NCBI RefSeq assembly: GCF_016862675.1
Contig: NZ_BONK01000002.1
Span: 62,001 to 126,000, forward strand
DNA length: 64,000 bases
Source of the DNA: Cellulomonas chitinilytica
GTDB taxonomy: Bacteria; Actinomycetota; Actinomycetes; Actinomycetales; Cellulomonadaceae
Direction of reading: 5' to 3'
Position numbers and translations under genes: made by a program. This document shows, piece by piece, positions 1 to 8,499 of the stretch. The notes beneath the pieces are model-generated. The model did no database searches. It was not told where the DNA came from and saw nothing but the letters and a program-made list of their open reading frames with translations. Each line of letters starts with the position of its first letter. Within the stretch, counting starts at the first letter, position 1.

Positions 1-1
1 G

Positions 2-583
2 CCCCGCTGGGCGGCGTGGGTGCAGCAGCCGGACTGGGTGGGTGCGGCCCGCGCCGCGCGCGACGGCGACGACGAGCTCGCGGCGTACGTGCGCGCCCAC
101 CCCGGCCAGCGGGGAGCCGACCTCGTCCACGCGCCCCCGATGCCGCCACCCCTGACCGACGACGCCCCTGCCCCGGGTACCGGCTGGGCGCTCCTCGACT
201 GGGACGGCCGCGAGGTCCGCGTGCTCACGCACGCCGCGCACGCCGCGGGTCACACCGCGCTGCACGTCGCCGACGCGGCGGTGCTCCTGGCCGGCGACCT
301 GCTCTCGGACGTCGAGATCCCGCTCCTCGACGTCGACGCCGCCGACCCGGTCGGCGACTACACCGCGACGCTGGACCGCATCGACGCGCTCGACGACGTG
401 CGCGTCGTCGTGCCGGGGCACGGAGCGGTGGGCGACGGTCCGGAGCTGGCCCGTCGGCTCGCGGCGGACCGTCGCTACCTCGACCGCCTCGTCGAGGTCG
501 GCGCCGGCGCGGACGACCCGCGCCTGACGGCACCGTGGCTGACCCACGCCCACCACCGGCAGGCCGCCGCGACCCGCGCCTGA
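2..583 (+). CDS. MBL-fold metallo-hydrolase, truncated at the window start
   Basis: This is the C-terminal part of a metallo-beta-lactamase-fold hydrolase. The reading frame is open to the first bases, so the true start lies upstream; the GTG at 20 is probably internal. Visible pieces are an HAAGHTALHV stretch (a metal-binding histidine segment), then an aspartate-rich AGDLLSD segment and VVPGHGAV, the order expected in this fold. The HxHxDH motif that would settle the family must lie outside the window. The substrate cannot be told; glyoxalase II-like and other small-molecule hydrolases share these motifs. It ends 17 bp before the next gene. Confidence 0.75.
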   Translation, partial: PRWAAWVQQPDWVGAARAARDGDDELAAYVRAHPGQRGADLVHAPPMPPPLTDDAPAPGTGWALLDWDGREVRVLTHAAHAAGHTALHVADAAVLLAGDLLSDVEIPLLDVDAADPVGDYTATLDRIDALDDVRVVVPGHGAVGDGPELARRLAADRRYLDRLVEVGAGADDPRLTAPWLTHAHHRQAAATRA

Positions 584-600
584 CGTGTGACGATGGGTCG

Positions 601-894
601 GTGCGCTGGGTGCTGCTCGTCGTCGCCGTGGTCGTCGTCCTCGTGGCGGTCGACCGCGCGGTGGCCCGTGGCTGGTTCGACCGCCGCCGGCCCCGCCCGT
701 ACCGGCCCGCGGAGTCCTCCTCGGCGAGCGGCATGCTCGGCGACCTCGTCGAGCTGTTCCAGCCGAACCGCGTCCACCTCACCGCCGAGCAGGAACGCCA
801 GCGCCTCGACATCCAGCACGCGGGCGACGCCGCACCGCCCGTCGACCTGGACGCCGGCACGGCCCGCGTCGACGGGCCACCACCGGTCGCGTGA
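601..894 (+). CDS. DUF6191-like small membrane-anchored protein
   Basis: A 97-residue protein starting at GTG. Residues 2-18 are one hydrophobic segment rich in valine and leucine, followed by Arg/Pro-rich sequence and a soluble tail containing LVELFQPNRVHLTAEQERQR, which resembles the short actinobacterial family DUF6191. Function is unknown. It lies directly after the metallo-hydrolase on the same strand and could be co-transcribed with it. The longer open frame running back to position 16 is a GC-rich shadow of the hydrolase. Confidence 0.7.
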   Translation: MRWVLLVVAVVVVLVAVDRAVARGWFDRRRPRPYRPAESSSASGMLGDLVELFQPNRVHLTAEQERQRLDIQHAGDAAPPVDLDAGTARVDGPPPVA

Positions 895-922
895 CCTGCG
901 GGGACCCCCTACCGTGCCCTGC

Positions 923-1339
923 ATGACGCTCGCGGTCTCGCAGGTGACGATCGACTCACGCGATCCTGAGCGGCTCGCCCGCTGGTGGGCGGACGTCCTC
1001 GGGTGGCGGCTCGTCTGGGAGCCGGTGCCCGACGACGAGGAGATCGAGATCGCCCCGGTGGACGGGTCCGCGACCAACTGGCTGTTCGTCCGGGCCCCTG
1101 ACGAGAAGGCCGTGAAGAACCGCTGGCACCCCGACATCCGGCCGGGCGACGACTCGGACCAGGCGACCGAGCTGGCACGGCTCCTGACGCTCGGGGCGAC
1201 GCGTGTCGACATCGGGCAGGGCGACGTGCCGTGGCACGTGCTCGCCGACCCCGAGGGCAACGAGTTCTGCCTGCTCCACCGGACCGTGTCGGAGGCGGCG
1301 GCCGCGCTGGCGGCCGAGAGCACCGCCCCGCCGGCCTGA
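923..1339 (+). CDS. VOC family (glyoxalase/bleomycin-resistance-like) protein
   Basis: A 138-residue single-module vicinal-oxygen-chelate protein. It opens with VTIDSRDPERLARWWADVLG, typical of the first beta-alpha unit, and ends with VLADPEGNEFCLL, where the E of GNEF is the usual metal ligand of this fold. The family includes lyases, dioxygenases and antibiotic-binding proteins; the substrate here is unknown. The ATG at 923 was chosen because it begins just before the domain. The upstream extension of this frame back to 587 overlaps the preceding gene and is low-complexity. Confidence 0.85.
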   Translation: MTLAVSQVTIDSRDPERLARWWADVLGWRLVWEPVPDDEEIEIAPVDGSATNWLFVRAPDEKAVKNRWHPDIRPGDDSDQATELARLLTLGATRVDIGQGDVPWHVLADPEGNEFCLLHRTVSEAAAALAAESTAPPA

Positions 1340-1458
1340 CGACGACACGCACCACGATCAGGTGCCGAAGGTTCATCCGAGGGGACATCTCGGGTTAGAT
1401 GGTCCTGCTGGACCGAACGTCTGAAGCGGCGTACCGAGGCAGTGGGCCGGGGGGCCAC

Positions 1459-2340
1459 ATGAGCATCGAAGCGAGTGCACGCGCGTGGGCGCACCAGCAC
1501 GGTCTGCAGAGCTCGAGGCTGGTGACGGGCGCCTACCGATGGATCTCGCTCGTGCGGTACCGCAACGCGTGGGAGGCCGACGTCCCGTTCCGCGGAGCCG
1601 TCTTCTCCATCGGCCGGGACCTGAGCCTCTATCCCGCCGTGCGCAACGGGGGCTTCGAGTCCGTCGAGATGGACGCGTTCCTCCCCCGGGTCCCGGACGA
1701 CGCACTCGTGTGGGACGTCGGGGCCAACGTCGGGATCTACGCGGTCCTGCTGTCACGAGCGGCGCCGAAGGGGCGCGTCGTGGCCTTCGAGCCGGTGCCC
1801 GAGTCGCGCGCGCGCCTGTCGGCCAACCTCGAGAAGAACCACGCCGAGAACGTGACCGTCGAGCCGGTCGCCCTGTCCAACCACAGCGGGACGGCGCGGA
1901 TGACCGTCCACCCGGAGGCGCACGGGTGCGACCAGATCAGCCTGTCCCCCGCGGACGACGGGGTGGAGGTGGAGACGGCCACCGGTGACCGGTTCGCCTC
2001 CCGCTACGGCGACCCGGACGTCATCAAGGTCGACATCGAGGGGCACGAGCCCGAGTTCCTCGAGGGGTGCTGGGACATGCTCGAACGGCGCAAGCCGCTG
2101 CTGATGCTCGAGGTGAACCCCACCACGTGGAGCACCCCGCAGCGCTACGCGACCTGGGCCGACACGCTCGGGCGGCTGCTCACGCTCTACAGCGAGGCCG
2201 ACTGGATCGATGCGGTCTCGTCCACCCGCGTCTCGTCCGTCGCCGTGGGCGAGCTCGCACCTCACACGGCCTACACGATGATCCTGCCCGCCGTCGACGG
2301 TCGGCCCGGCCCCTCTCAGGGGCTACGCCCGCACGAGTGA
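1459..2340 (+). CDS. FkbM family SAM-dependent methyltransferase
   Basis: About 293 residues. The SAM-binding motif I appears as VWDVGANVGIYAVLLSR, followed by VVAFEPVPESRARL and later DVIKVDIEGHEPEFLEG, the signature order of FkbM-type O-methyltransferases that act on sugars or secondary metabolites. The target is not predictable. An in-frame ATG at 1399 would add 20 residues of unremarkable sequence (MVLLDRTSEAAYRGSGPGGH); I prefer 1459 because the recognisable protein starts there, but this is not decisive. No polysaccharide cluster surrounds it. Confidence 0.85.
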   Translation: MSIEASARAWAHQHGLQSSRLVTGAYRWISLVRYRNAWEADVPFRGAVFSIGRDLSLYPAVRNGGFESVEMDAFLPRVPDDALVWDVGANVGIYAVLLSRAAPKGRVVAFEPVPESRARLSANLEKNHAENVTVEPVALSNHSGTARMTVHPEAHGCDQISLSPADDGVEVETATGDRFASRYGDPDVIKVDIEGHEPEFLEGCWDMLERRKPLLMLEVNPTTWSTPQRYATWADTLGRLLTLYSEADWIDAVSSTRVSSVAVGELAPHTAYTMILPAVDGRPGPSQGLRPHE

Positions 2341-2391
2341 CTTCGGCGCGTCAGGGTCGAATTCGGACGAACCGGTCAGTAACTTGCGGGG

Positions 2392-3297
2392 ATGACCAGC
2401 GCCGCTCTGCCCGTCCTCGGCGATCTCACGCGGGAGGACCTGATCCGGTGGCTCCCGCTGGCGGTCTCCGCCCTGACCCTCCTCGTGGCCCTCTTCGCGT
2501 GGCGTCAGTCGGCCAAGGCCGCCCGCCGCATCGCACGTCAGGCCGACGCGACCTACCGGCACGCCGACGCCACCGCCCGGCAGGCGCAGGCGTTCGACGA
2601 GCAGGTGTCGATCGCCCGGGAGGCGCTCGCCCTCGCCCGTCAGGAGGCCCAGGACGCCCGCGCCGACGCGGACCGGCTGCGCCTCGAGACCGACCACACG
2701 CGACGGATGCTCGAGGAGGCGCGTCTCGACGCCCTGGCCCCGACGATCATCGCGCGCGCCCTGCCGAGCGTCACCGACGCCGTCGGACGACCGACCCTGG
2801 AGGTCTGCCAGCTCACCGCAGGCCGGCAGGACCGGTGGCGACCCCTCGTCGGCCAGCTCCAGGTCGGCCGGGACGAGTCGTACGCGTTCCGCACCGCGCT
2901 GACGCTGTGGTTCGAGAACGTCTCCGACGCGCCCGCGCAGATCGACATCATCGACTCGGCCGGCGGCGAGCTCGAGCTGCTGCCGGGGCACCCGCTCGTC
3001 GTCCCCGCGCACGAGGCCCGCAGCATCGCCTGGGTCCGGATGTGGACGTCACGCGACCTGGACAGCGACCGGCACATCCAGGACCCCTCGTCGTGGCTGT
3101 TCGACCTCACGTTCGCGGCGAGCGACCTCGGCCTGCACGTCCGCGACACCTACGCGTTCGACGGCGACCTGCGGTTCTTCGACCGCGACGGCTCATGGCT
3201 CGTCGTCATGCCGGAACCGCCGCTGCCGTGGACGTCGGACGTCGCCTCCATGCTGCCGGGCCGCACGTACCAGCGGATGGACGTCTCGGTCTCCTGA
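2392..3297 (+). CDS. Membrane-anchored coiled-coil protein, unknown function
   Basis: A 301-residue protein not recognised as a named family. Residues 19-36 (LPLAVSALTLLVALFAW) form one membrane segment. Residues about 40-110 are rich in Ala, Arg, Gln and Glu with regular spacing, consistent with a cytoplasmic coiled coil. The C-terminal part (about 115-301) is a mixed soluble domain with ALTLWFENVSDAPAQIDI, suggesting a beta-sandwich. Proteins of this shape are common near signalling or stress genes, but nothing here fixes a role. The gene stands alone between the methyltransferase and a small membrane protein. Confidence 0.7.
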   Translation: MTSAALPVLGDLTREDLIRWLPLAVSALTLLVALFAWRQSAKAARRIARQADATYRHADATARQAQAFDEQVSIAREALALARQEAQDARADADRLRLETDHTRRMLEEARLDALAPTIIARALPSVTDAVGRPTLEVCQLTAGRQDRWRPLVGQLQVGRDESYAFRTALTLWFENVSDAPAQIDIIDSAGGELELLPGHPLVVPAHEARSIAWVRMWTSRDLDSDRHIQDPSSWLFDLTFAASDLGLHVRDTYAFDGDLRFFDRDGSWLVVMPEPPLPWTSDVASMLPGRTYQRMDVSVS

Positions 3298-3329
3298 CCT
3301 GGACGAGCCAGCCTGCGACACTTGCCTGC

Positions 3330-3638
3330 GTGACGAAGGCCGTGGGCGAGCCCGGACGACACGCGAGTGATCGGGTGCGGTTGTCGACCTTCCGCGCGCC
3401 CGTCGTCGTCGCGTCGACGTGGATGGGTAAGCGGGTCGCACTCCTCGTGGCCGTGCTGGTCTGCGCTGCGGTCGGCGGTGGCGTCGGGTCGCTCGTCGCG
3501 CCCGTGGTCGGCCAGCCGCGAGACGCAGGGTTCTGGGCGGGCGCGACGGTCACGCTCGCGCTCTACCTGGTCGTGACGATCGGGGCATGGATCACTCGCG
3601 CTCGGTGGCTCGATCGCGTGGGACGCTTCCTGCGCTGA
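3330..3638 (+). CDS. Small two-pass membrane protein, unknown function
   Basis: A 102-residue protein starting at GTG 3330. It has two hydrophobic stretches, VALLVAVLVCAAVGGGVGSL (about 36-55) and ATVTLALYLVVTIGAW (about 71-86), each flanked by arginine. No domain is recognised. It begins 32 bp after the upstream coiled-coil gene and ends shortly before the 3' end of the oppositely oriented RNase P RNA gene. Confidence 0.6.
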   Translation: MTKAVGEPGRHASDRVRLSTFRAPVVVASTWMGKRVALLVAVLVCAAVGGGVGSLVAPVVGQPRDAGFWAGATVTLALYLVVTIGAWITRARWLDRVGRFLR

Positions 3639-3684
3639 ACGAGCCGGTCGCGGTCGCGGTCCGGCTCGTCTCGCGGCTGATGGT

Positions 3685-4070
3685 GCGGATGAGTCAGTCG
3701 ATACGCCGGGTTCTGTCCCCGCGCTGGGTCACCCCGTGCGCGGGTGGCGGCCATCCCTCTACGACGTACGTTGCCGCACGCCTCCAGCGGCCTACCCGGG
3801 AGCTCGGGCGGGCAGCCCTCGAACGCTCCCTGTCTGGCCTTGCTCCGGGTGGGGTTTACCGAGCCGCACCGGTCACCCGGCACGCTGGTGGTCTCTTACA
3901 CCACCGTTTCACCCTTACCTCCTCGGCGGACCGAGGAGGCGGTCTGTTCTCTGTGGCACTGTCCCGCGGGTCACCCCGGGTGGGTGTTACCCACCACCCT
4001 GCCCTACGGAGCCCGGACGTTCCTCGGCGGACCCGGAGGTCCGACGCGGCCGCCTGACTGACTCATCCGC
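3685..4070 (-). ncRNA. rnpB: RNase P RNA (type A)
   Basis: Catalytic RNA of ribonuclease P, which cuts the 5' leader from pre-tRNA. On the minus strand the 5' region contains GAGGAACGTCCGGGCTCC, the near-universal RNase P segment, and the 3' half carries further conserved parts. The ends are set by a perfect 15-bp P1 helix: 3685-3699 (GCGGATGAGTCAGTC) is the exact reverse complement of 4056-4070. The length of about 386 nt fits actinobacterial type A RNAs. The stretch has no convincing reading frame on either strand. Confidence 0.95.
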
Positions 4071-4077
4071 GCCGCCC

Positions 4078-4083
4078 AGCCTA
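4078..4083 (-). promoter_or_regulatory. Candidate -10 box of rnpB
   Basis: TAGGCT on the minus strand lies 7 nt upstream of the inferred rnpB 5' end, the right spacing for a sigma-70-type -10 element. No good -35 hexamer is visible, so this is only a candidate. Confidence 0.35.
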
Positions 4084-4098
4084 GCCGCTGGTCGCGGC

Positions 4099-4482
4099 TC
4101 AGACGTCCACGCGATACGGGAGCGCCAGCTCGTCGCCGGAGACCCCGCGGATGCCCCAGTTCTCGGCGGGGCTCTCGATGACGACCACCTCGAGGTCGTC
4201 GGCGGACAGGCCGAGGGCGGGCGCGACGTCGTCGAACATGGCGGCGATGAGCGCTCGGCGGGCGCGGCGGGTCCGGCCGGTGAAGCAGACGATCTCGACG
4301 ACGAGGTAGGCGTCGGAGCGCGGCGCGACGAGGTCCTCGGGGTCGAGCAGGACGAACCGGTGGAACCGCTTGTCCGCCGGGAGGCCCCACGCACCGACGA
4401 GCGCGGCGTGCACGGCGTCGGACACCTCGGTACGTCGCGGCCCCCACACGTCCCGCCGACCGTAGAGCTTGACCTGCGCCAT
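4099..4482 (-). CDS. Tautomerase family protein
   Basis: A 127-residue protein that begins MAQVKLYGRRDVW and contains VEIVCFTGRTRRARRALIA and VVIESPAENWGI, typical of 4-oxalocrotonate-tautomerase-like proteins. In most members Pro2 is the catalytic base; here residue 2 is Ala, so classical tautomerase chemistry at the N-terminus is doubtful. The ATG at 4482 is supported by a GGAGG ribosome binding site just upstream. The longer open frame to 4635 has no such support. Confidence 0.75.
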   Translation of the reverse strand: MAQVKLYGRRDVWGPRRTEVSDAVHAALVGAWGLPADKRFHRFVLLDPEDLVAPRSDAYLVVEIVCFTGRTRRARRALIAAMFDDVAPALGLSADDLEVVVIESPAENWGIRGVSGDELALPYRVDV

Positions 4483-4550
4483 CGCCGTCCTCCGTGTCCC
4501 GATGCGTCCCCGATGCGGCCCACCCGCGCCGCGGAGCCTACAGTCGGGGC

Positions 4551-5330
4551 GTGCTCGTCCTGCTGCCTCCCTCCGAGGGAAAGACCCCGCCGCGCCCGTC
4601 GGGCCCGGTCCTCGATCTCGACTCCCTGTCGGCACACGGCCTGACGCCCGTGCGCGAGAAGGTCCTCGACGCGTTGCGTGAGGTCAGCGGCCGGGACGAC
4701 GCCGTGCACGTCCTCGGTGTCGGCGCGAGCCTGGCCGACGAGGTCGCGCGCAACACGTCGCTGCGCGACGCACCGACGGCTCCGGCCCGACGGGTGTACA
4801 CGGGCGTCCTGTACGCGGCGGCAGGTCTCGACCGGTTGACGCCCACGGGCCGTGCGCGGGCGGCGGACAGCGTGCGGATCGTGTCGGGCCTGTGGGGCGC
4901 GGTCTCGCCCGAGGACCACATCCCGGCGTACCGGCTCTCGATGGGCACGGACCTGCCGGGCATCGGCCCGTTGGCGTCGGCATGGCGTGGGCCGCTCGGC
5001 GTCGAGCTCGACGCACGCGCGGACGGCGAGCTCGTCGTGGACTGCCGCTCCTCCGCGTACCTCGCCGCGTGGCACCCGCCGCGTTCCGCGCAGTGGGTCA
5101 CGGTCCGGGTCGAGCGTGAGGTCGACGGGGTGCGCTCCGTCGTGTCGCACCACGCGAAGCACACCCGGGGCGTGCTGACCCGTCATCTGCTGACGCGCCG
5201 GGGCAAGGCGCCCGTGGATGCCGCGTCGCTCGCCCGCGTCGCGGGCGAGCTGGTGGGTCACGAGCTGCTGGCCGTCGAGCTGGGGCCCGCGGGGCGCGGT
5301 GCCCGCACGCTCTCGCTCGTCGTCGCCTGA
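4551..5330 (+). CDS. yaaA: YaaA family (UPF0246) peroxide stress protein
   Basis: About 259 residues starting at GTG 4551. The opening VLLPPSEGKT is the YaaA family signature, followed by RVYTGVLYAAAGLDRLTP and IVSGLWGAVSPEDHIPAYRLSM. In E. coli, YaaA limits intracellular free iron during hydrogen peroxide stress (established for that protein). The 57-bp N-terminal extension open to 4494 is discarded because the family begins at the LVLLPPSEGK motif. It runs divergently from the tautomerase gene, sharing a 68-bp promoter region. Confidence 0.88.
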   Translation: MLVLLPPSEGKTPPRPSGPVLDLDSLSAHGLTPVREKVLDALREVSGRDDAVHVLGVGASLADEVARNTSLRDAPTAPARRVYTGVLYAAAGLDRLTPTGRARAADSVRIVSGLWGAVSPEDHIPAYRLSMGTDLPGIGPLASAWRGPLGVELDARADGELVVDCRSSAYLAAWHPPRSAQWVTVRVEREVDGVRSVVSHHAKHTRGVLTRHLLTRRGKAPVDAASLARVAGELVGHELLAVELGPAGRGARTLSLVVA

Positions 5331-5338
5331 CGCCGCCG

Positions 5339-6502
5339 ATGCGGCGTCCTGTGCCGTGGTGGCTCGTCTCGGTCGTCGTGACCGTGGTGGTCGTCGCGAC
5401 GGGCGCCCTGCCGGCGGACGACGCGCGGGCGCTCGCGGAACGGACCGTCCCGATCCTCGTCTTCCTCGCCGCGCTCACGGTCGTCGCCGAGATGTGTGCC
5501 GGGGCCGGCGTGTTCACCGCGGCCGCGGAGCTCGCCGCGCTGGTCGGCCGGGGACGCCGCGCGGCGCTGTGGCTGCTCGTCGTCCTGCTCGCGACCGTCA
5601 GCACCGCGGTGCTGTCGCTCGACACGACGGCGGTGCTGCTGACACCCGTCGTCATCACGCTCGCCCGGCACACCCGGACGCCTCCCCTGCCGTTCGCGCT
5701 CGCGGTCCTCGCCCTGTCGAACACGGCGTCGCTGCTGCTCCCTGTCTCGAACCTGACGAACCTGCTGGCCGACCACGTGCTGCGGGCGGCGGACGTCGGG
5801 TTCATCGGGCTCATGTGGGCACCCGCGCTGGCGGCCGTGCTGACGACGGTCGCCGTCCTCGCGGTCCGCGACCGGCACGTCCTGTCGGGCACGTACGAGG
5901 TCCACCCGGGCCGGCCGGCGCCGGACCGTCCGCTGCTGGTCGTCGCCGCGGTGGTCACGGGCGTCATGGCGGCGGCGTTCGTCGCCGGTCTGCCGGTCGC
6001 ACCCACCGCGCTCGCGGCCGCCGCGATCCTCATGCTCGCGACCCGGCTGCGACGCCGCCCGTGGCCGGTCCCGCCGAGCCGGCTCGTCCCCTGGCGCACG
6101 CTGGTGGTGGTGGCGGGGCTGTTCGCGGTCGTGCAGACCGCGCACGCGCACGGGCTCGGGGCGCTCCTGGCCGACGCCGCAGGTCACGGCCACGGTGCGG
6201 CGGACCTGCTGCGTGTCGCGGGCGTCGGTGCGGCGTCGTCGAACGCCGTCAACAACCTGCCCGCGTACCTGGCGCTCGAGCCGGCGACGGGCGGCGACCC
6301 GCTGCGGATCGCGGCGCTGCTCATCGGCACCGGCGCCGGACCGCTCGTCACCCCGTGGGGGTCGCTCGCGACCGTGCTGTGGTGGCACCGCTGCCGCCAG
6401 GTGATGCTCGACGTCCCCGCCGGGACGATCGTCCGGCAGGGCCTCCTGCTCGCGCCCGTCGTCGTGGTCGCCGCCACGCTGGCCCTGGTCGCCGCGCACT
6501 GA
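5339..6502 (+). CDS. SLC13/ArsB-type anion permease
   Basis: A 387-residue integral membrane protein with roughly 9-11 hydrophobic segments. The pattern LDTTAVLLTPVVITLAR followed by NTASLLLPVSNLTNLL in the first half and SSNAVNNLPAYLAL in the second half is the two-fold repeat of the ion-transporter superfamily that includes ArsB and SLC13 carriers. The ion is unknown; arsenite or dicarboxylate are options, and there is no ars operon here. It starts 8 bp after yaaA and ends only 4 bp before the convergent RNase H gene. Confidence 0.8.
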   Translation: MRRPVPWWLVSVVVTVVVVATGALPADDARALAERTVPILVFLAALTVVAEMCAGAGVFTAAAELAALVGRGRRAALWLLVVLLATVSTAVLSLDTTAVLLTPVVITLARHTRTPPLPFALAVLALSNTASLLLPVSNLTNLLADHVLRAADVGFIGLMWAPALAAVLTTVAVLAVRDRHVLSGTYEVHPGRPAPDRPLLVVAAVVTGVMAAAFVAGLPVAPTALAAAAILMLATRLRRRPWPVPPSRLVPWRTLVVVAGLFAVVQTAHAHGLGALLADAAGHGHGAADLLRVAGVGAASSNAVNNLPAYLALEPATGGDPLRIAALLIGTGAGPLVTPWGSLATVLWWHRCRQVMLDVPAGTIVRQGLLLAPVVVVAATLALVAAH

Positions 6503-6506
6503 CAGG

Positions 6507-7691
6507 TCAGGTGTGCGAGGACCAGCCCTCGCTCGGCGCACCCGCCACCGCGATCTCGTCGCGCCGGTCCGAGAACAGCCGGACGATGCTCACCGAGGCG
6601 GGTGCGACGCGCAGCTGGCTCCACGACGACGGCTGGGCACCCATCGTCACGCCCAGCGCGGCGCGGATCGACACCGCGTGGCTCACGACGACCACCGTGC
6701 GGTCACCACCCGCGGCTCGCAGCTCGTCGAGGCCGCGGCGCAGCCGCACCCCGACCTCCGCGATGGACTCCCCACCGGGTGGCCGCACGTCCGCCTGGGT
6801 GTGCCACGGCTCCAGCTGGCCGGGCCAGCGCTCCTCGATCTCCTCGGCCGTCAGCCCTTGCCACTCGCCGAAGTTCGCCTCCTGGAACACCGCGTCCGTA
6901 CGCACGGGCAGCGAGAGGCGCTCGCCGATGATCCGGCCGGTCTGCTGCGTGCGCACCATCGGCGAGGCGATGACCTCGCTCGGGTACGGGATGTCGCCCC
7001 ACACGTCGCGGCCGATCCGGTCGACGAGGTCGGCCGCCGCGTGGGCCTGCCGGACGCCGTGGTCGTTGAGCGGCGGACCGGGTTCGCCCGACCCCGAGTA
7101 GCCACGGGACACCGTCATGGTCGTCTCGCCGTGGCGCACCAGCACGACCGTGACGGGCTGCTCCTCGTCGAAGCGCACGCCCGCGCCCGACGGCCGCGGT
7201 GCCCGTCCGGGTGCCGCGGCGCCCGTCCGAGCGGCGTCACGCGGCTCCCCCGCCCCGAGCTCCGTCGCGTCGGTCACGATCGCAGTCTTCTGGTCCATCG
7301 CGAGGTTCGCCAGCCGGTCGGCGGCGGCGTTCTGCGCGCGCGGCACCCACGTCCAGACGACCGTCGCGGGGTCGACGATCGCGCGGACCTGGTCGGCGAG
7401 CCGGCGCATGGCCTCGTGCTTGATGCGCCACGTGCCGCGCATCTGCTCGACGACGAGCTGCGAGTCCATCCGCACCTCGAGGCGCGCGTCCGGGTCGATG
7501 GCGAGCGCCGCACGCAGCCCCGCGACGAGCCCGGTGTACTCGGCGACGTTGTTCGTCGTCACGCCGAGGTAGTCGGCGCGCTCGGCCAGCACCGCCCCCG
7601 AGTCGCCGTCCAGCACGACCGCGCCGTACCCGGCCGGTCCCGGGTTCCCCCGCGACCCGCCGTCCGCCTCGACGACCAGCCGGCGCGCCAT
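6507..7691 (-). CDS. Bifunctional RNase H / histidine phosphatase
   Basis: A 394-residue fusion. Residues 1-135 are RNase H type I with all four acidic positions visible: D10, E51, D76 and D125. After a Gly/Ala/Pro-rich linker (about 140-175) comes a histidine phosphatase domain with RHGE at 186-189. The mycobacterial counterpart is Rv2228c (from memory), where the C-terminal domain has alpha-ribazole or acid phosphatase activity. It probably removes RNA from RNA:DNA hybrids; the reason for the fusion is unclear. It lies 2 bp from the zinc-ribbon gene, in one operon with it. Confidence 0.92.
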   Translation of the reverse strand: MARRLVVEADGGSRGNPGPAGYGAVVLDGDSGAVLAERADYLGVTTNNVAEYTGLVAGLRAALAIDPDARLEVRMDSQLVVEQMRGTWRIKHEAMRRLADQVRAIVDPATVVWTWVPRAQNAAADRLANLAMDQKTAIVTDATELGAGEPRDAARTGAAAPGRAPRPSGAGVRFDEEQPVTVVLVRHGETTMTVSRGYSGSGEPGPPLNDHGVRQAHAAADLVDRIGRDVWGDIPYPSEVIASPMVRTQQTGRIIGERLSLPVRTDAVFQEANFGEWQGLTAEEIEERWPGQLEPWHTQADVRPPGGESIAEVGVRLRRGLDELRAAGGDRTVVVVSHAVSIRAALGVTMGAQPSSWSQLRVAPASVSIVRLFSDRRDEIAVAGAPSEGWSSHT

Positions 7692-7693
7692 CG

Positions 7694-8440
7694 TTAGACC
7701 TGGGCGGGCTCGGGCAGCCGCACGAGGATCCGTCCGCACTCCTCGCAGCGGACGACCTGGTCCTCGGCCTTGCCGCGGATCGCGTCGAGGTCCAGCGGGT
7801 TCAGCTCGAGCCGGCAGCCCTCGCAGCGCCGACCACGCAGCGCCGCCGCACCGACGCCACCGAGCTGCCCGCGCAGCTTCTCGTACAGGGCGACCAGGCC
7901 CGCGTCGAGCCCCTGCGCCGCGGTCGCCCGCTCGCCGCGGACCTTGTCCGCCTCGGCGTCGATCTCCCGGAACGCGACGTCCCGGTCGGTCTCGACGACC
8001 GTCTTCTGTTCGACGAGCGCCTGGTGCGCCGTCGTCACCCCGGCGAGCGCTCCCTCGTGCGCCTCGAGCCGCTCCATGACCTCGAGCTCGACCTCCTCGA
8101 GATCCCCCTGCCGGCGGCCCAGCGCCACGAGCTCGCTCTGCAGCGCCTGCAGGTCCTTCGGCGACCCCTGACCGGAGTCGAGCCGGGCCTGGTCCCGTGC
8201 CGCGCGCACCCGCACCTGCTCGACGTCGGCCTCGGCCTTCGTGAGCTCCCGCCGCAGGTCGTCCGCCGCGGTGCGGGACGTGACGAGCGCCGTGTAGAGG
8301 TCCGCGACCTGCGCGTCGAGCTCGAGGAGCCGGGCGAGCTCCGGCAGGGAGCGCCGCTTGTGCGCGAGCTGGTCGAGCCGCGTGTCGAGGGCCTGGACGT
8401 CGAGCAGGCGGCGCTGGTCCGCTGCGGGGGCTGTGGCCAT
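7694..8440 (-). CDS. Coiled-coil protein with C-terminal C4 zinc ribbon
   Basis: A 248-residue protein. Most of the length (about 10-190) is heptad-rich alpha helix with many Leu, Ala, Glu and Arg. The C-terminus holds two CxxC knuckles, CEGC and CEEC, about 24 residues apart, forming a zinc ribbon. It resembles the actinobacterial family of Rv2229c, found between the RNase H fusion and the Nif3 gene in mycobacteria. The biochemical role is unknown. The ATG at 8440 is the natural start (MATAPAADQ). Confidence 0.85.
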   Translation of the reverse strand: MATAPAADQRRLLDVQALDTRLDQLAHKRRSLPELARLLELDAQVADLYTALVTSRTAADDLRRELTKAEADVEQVRVRAARDQARLDSGQGSPKDLQALQSELVALGRRQGDLEEVELEVMERLEAHEGALAGVTTAHQALVEQKTVVETDRDVAFREIDAEADKVRGERATAAQGLDAGLVALYEKLRGQLGGVGAAALRGRRCEGCRLELNPLDLDAIRGKAEDQVVRCEECGRILVRLPEPAQV

Positions 8441-8499
8441 GGGGGTCCTTCCGGCGACCGCACCGGGTGCGGATCGGGTCTGCGGGTGGTCGGGCGTGG

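Noticed and set aside
4494..4550. N-terminal extension of YaaA
   Set aside because: The family begins at LVLLPPSEGK, and the extra residues overlap the promoter of the divergent gene.
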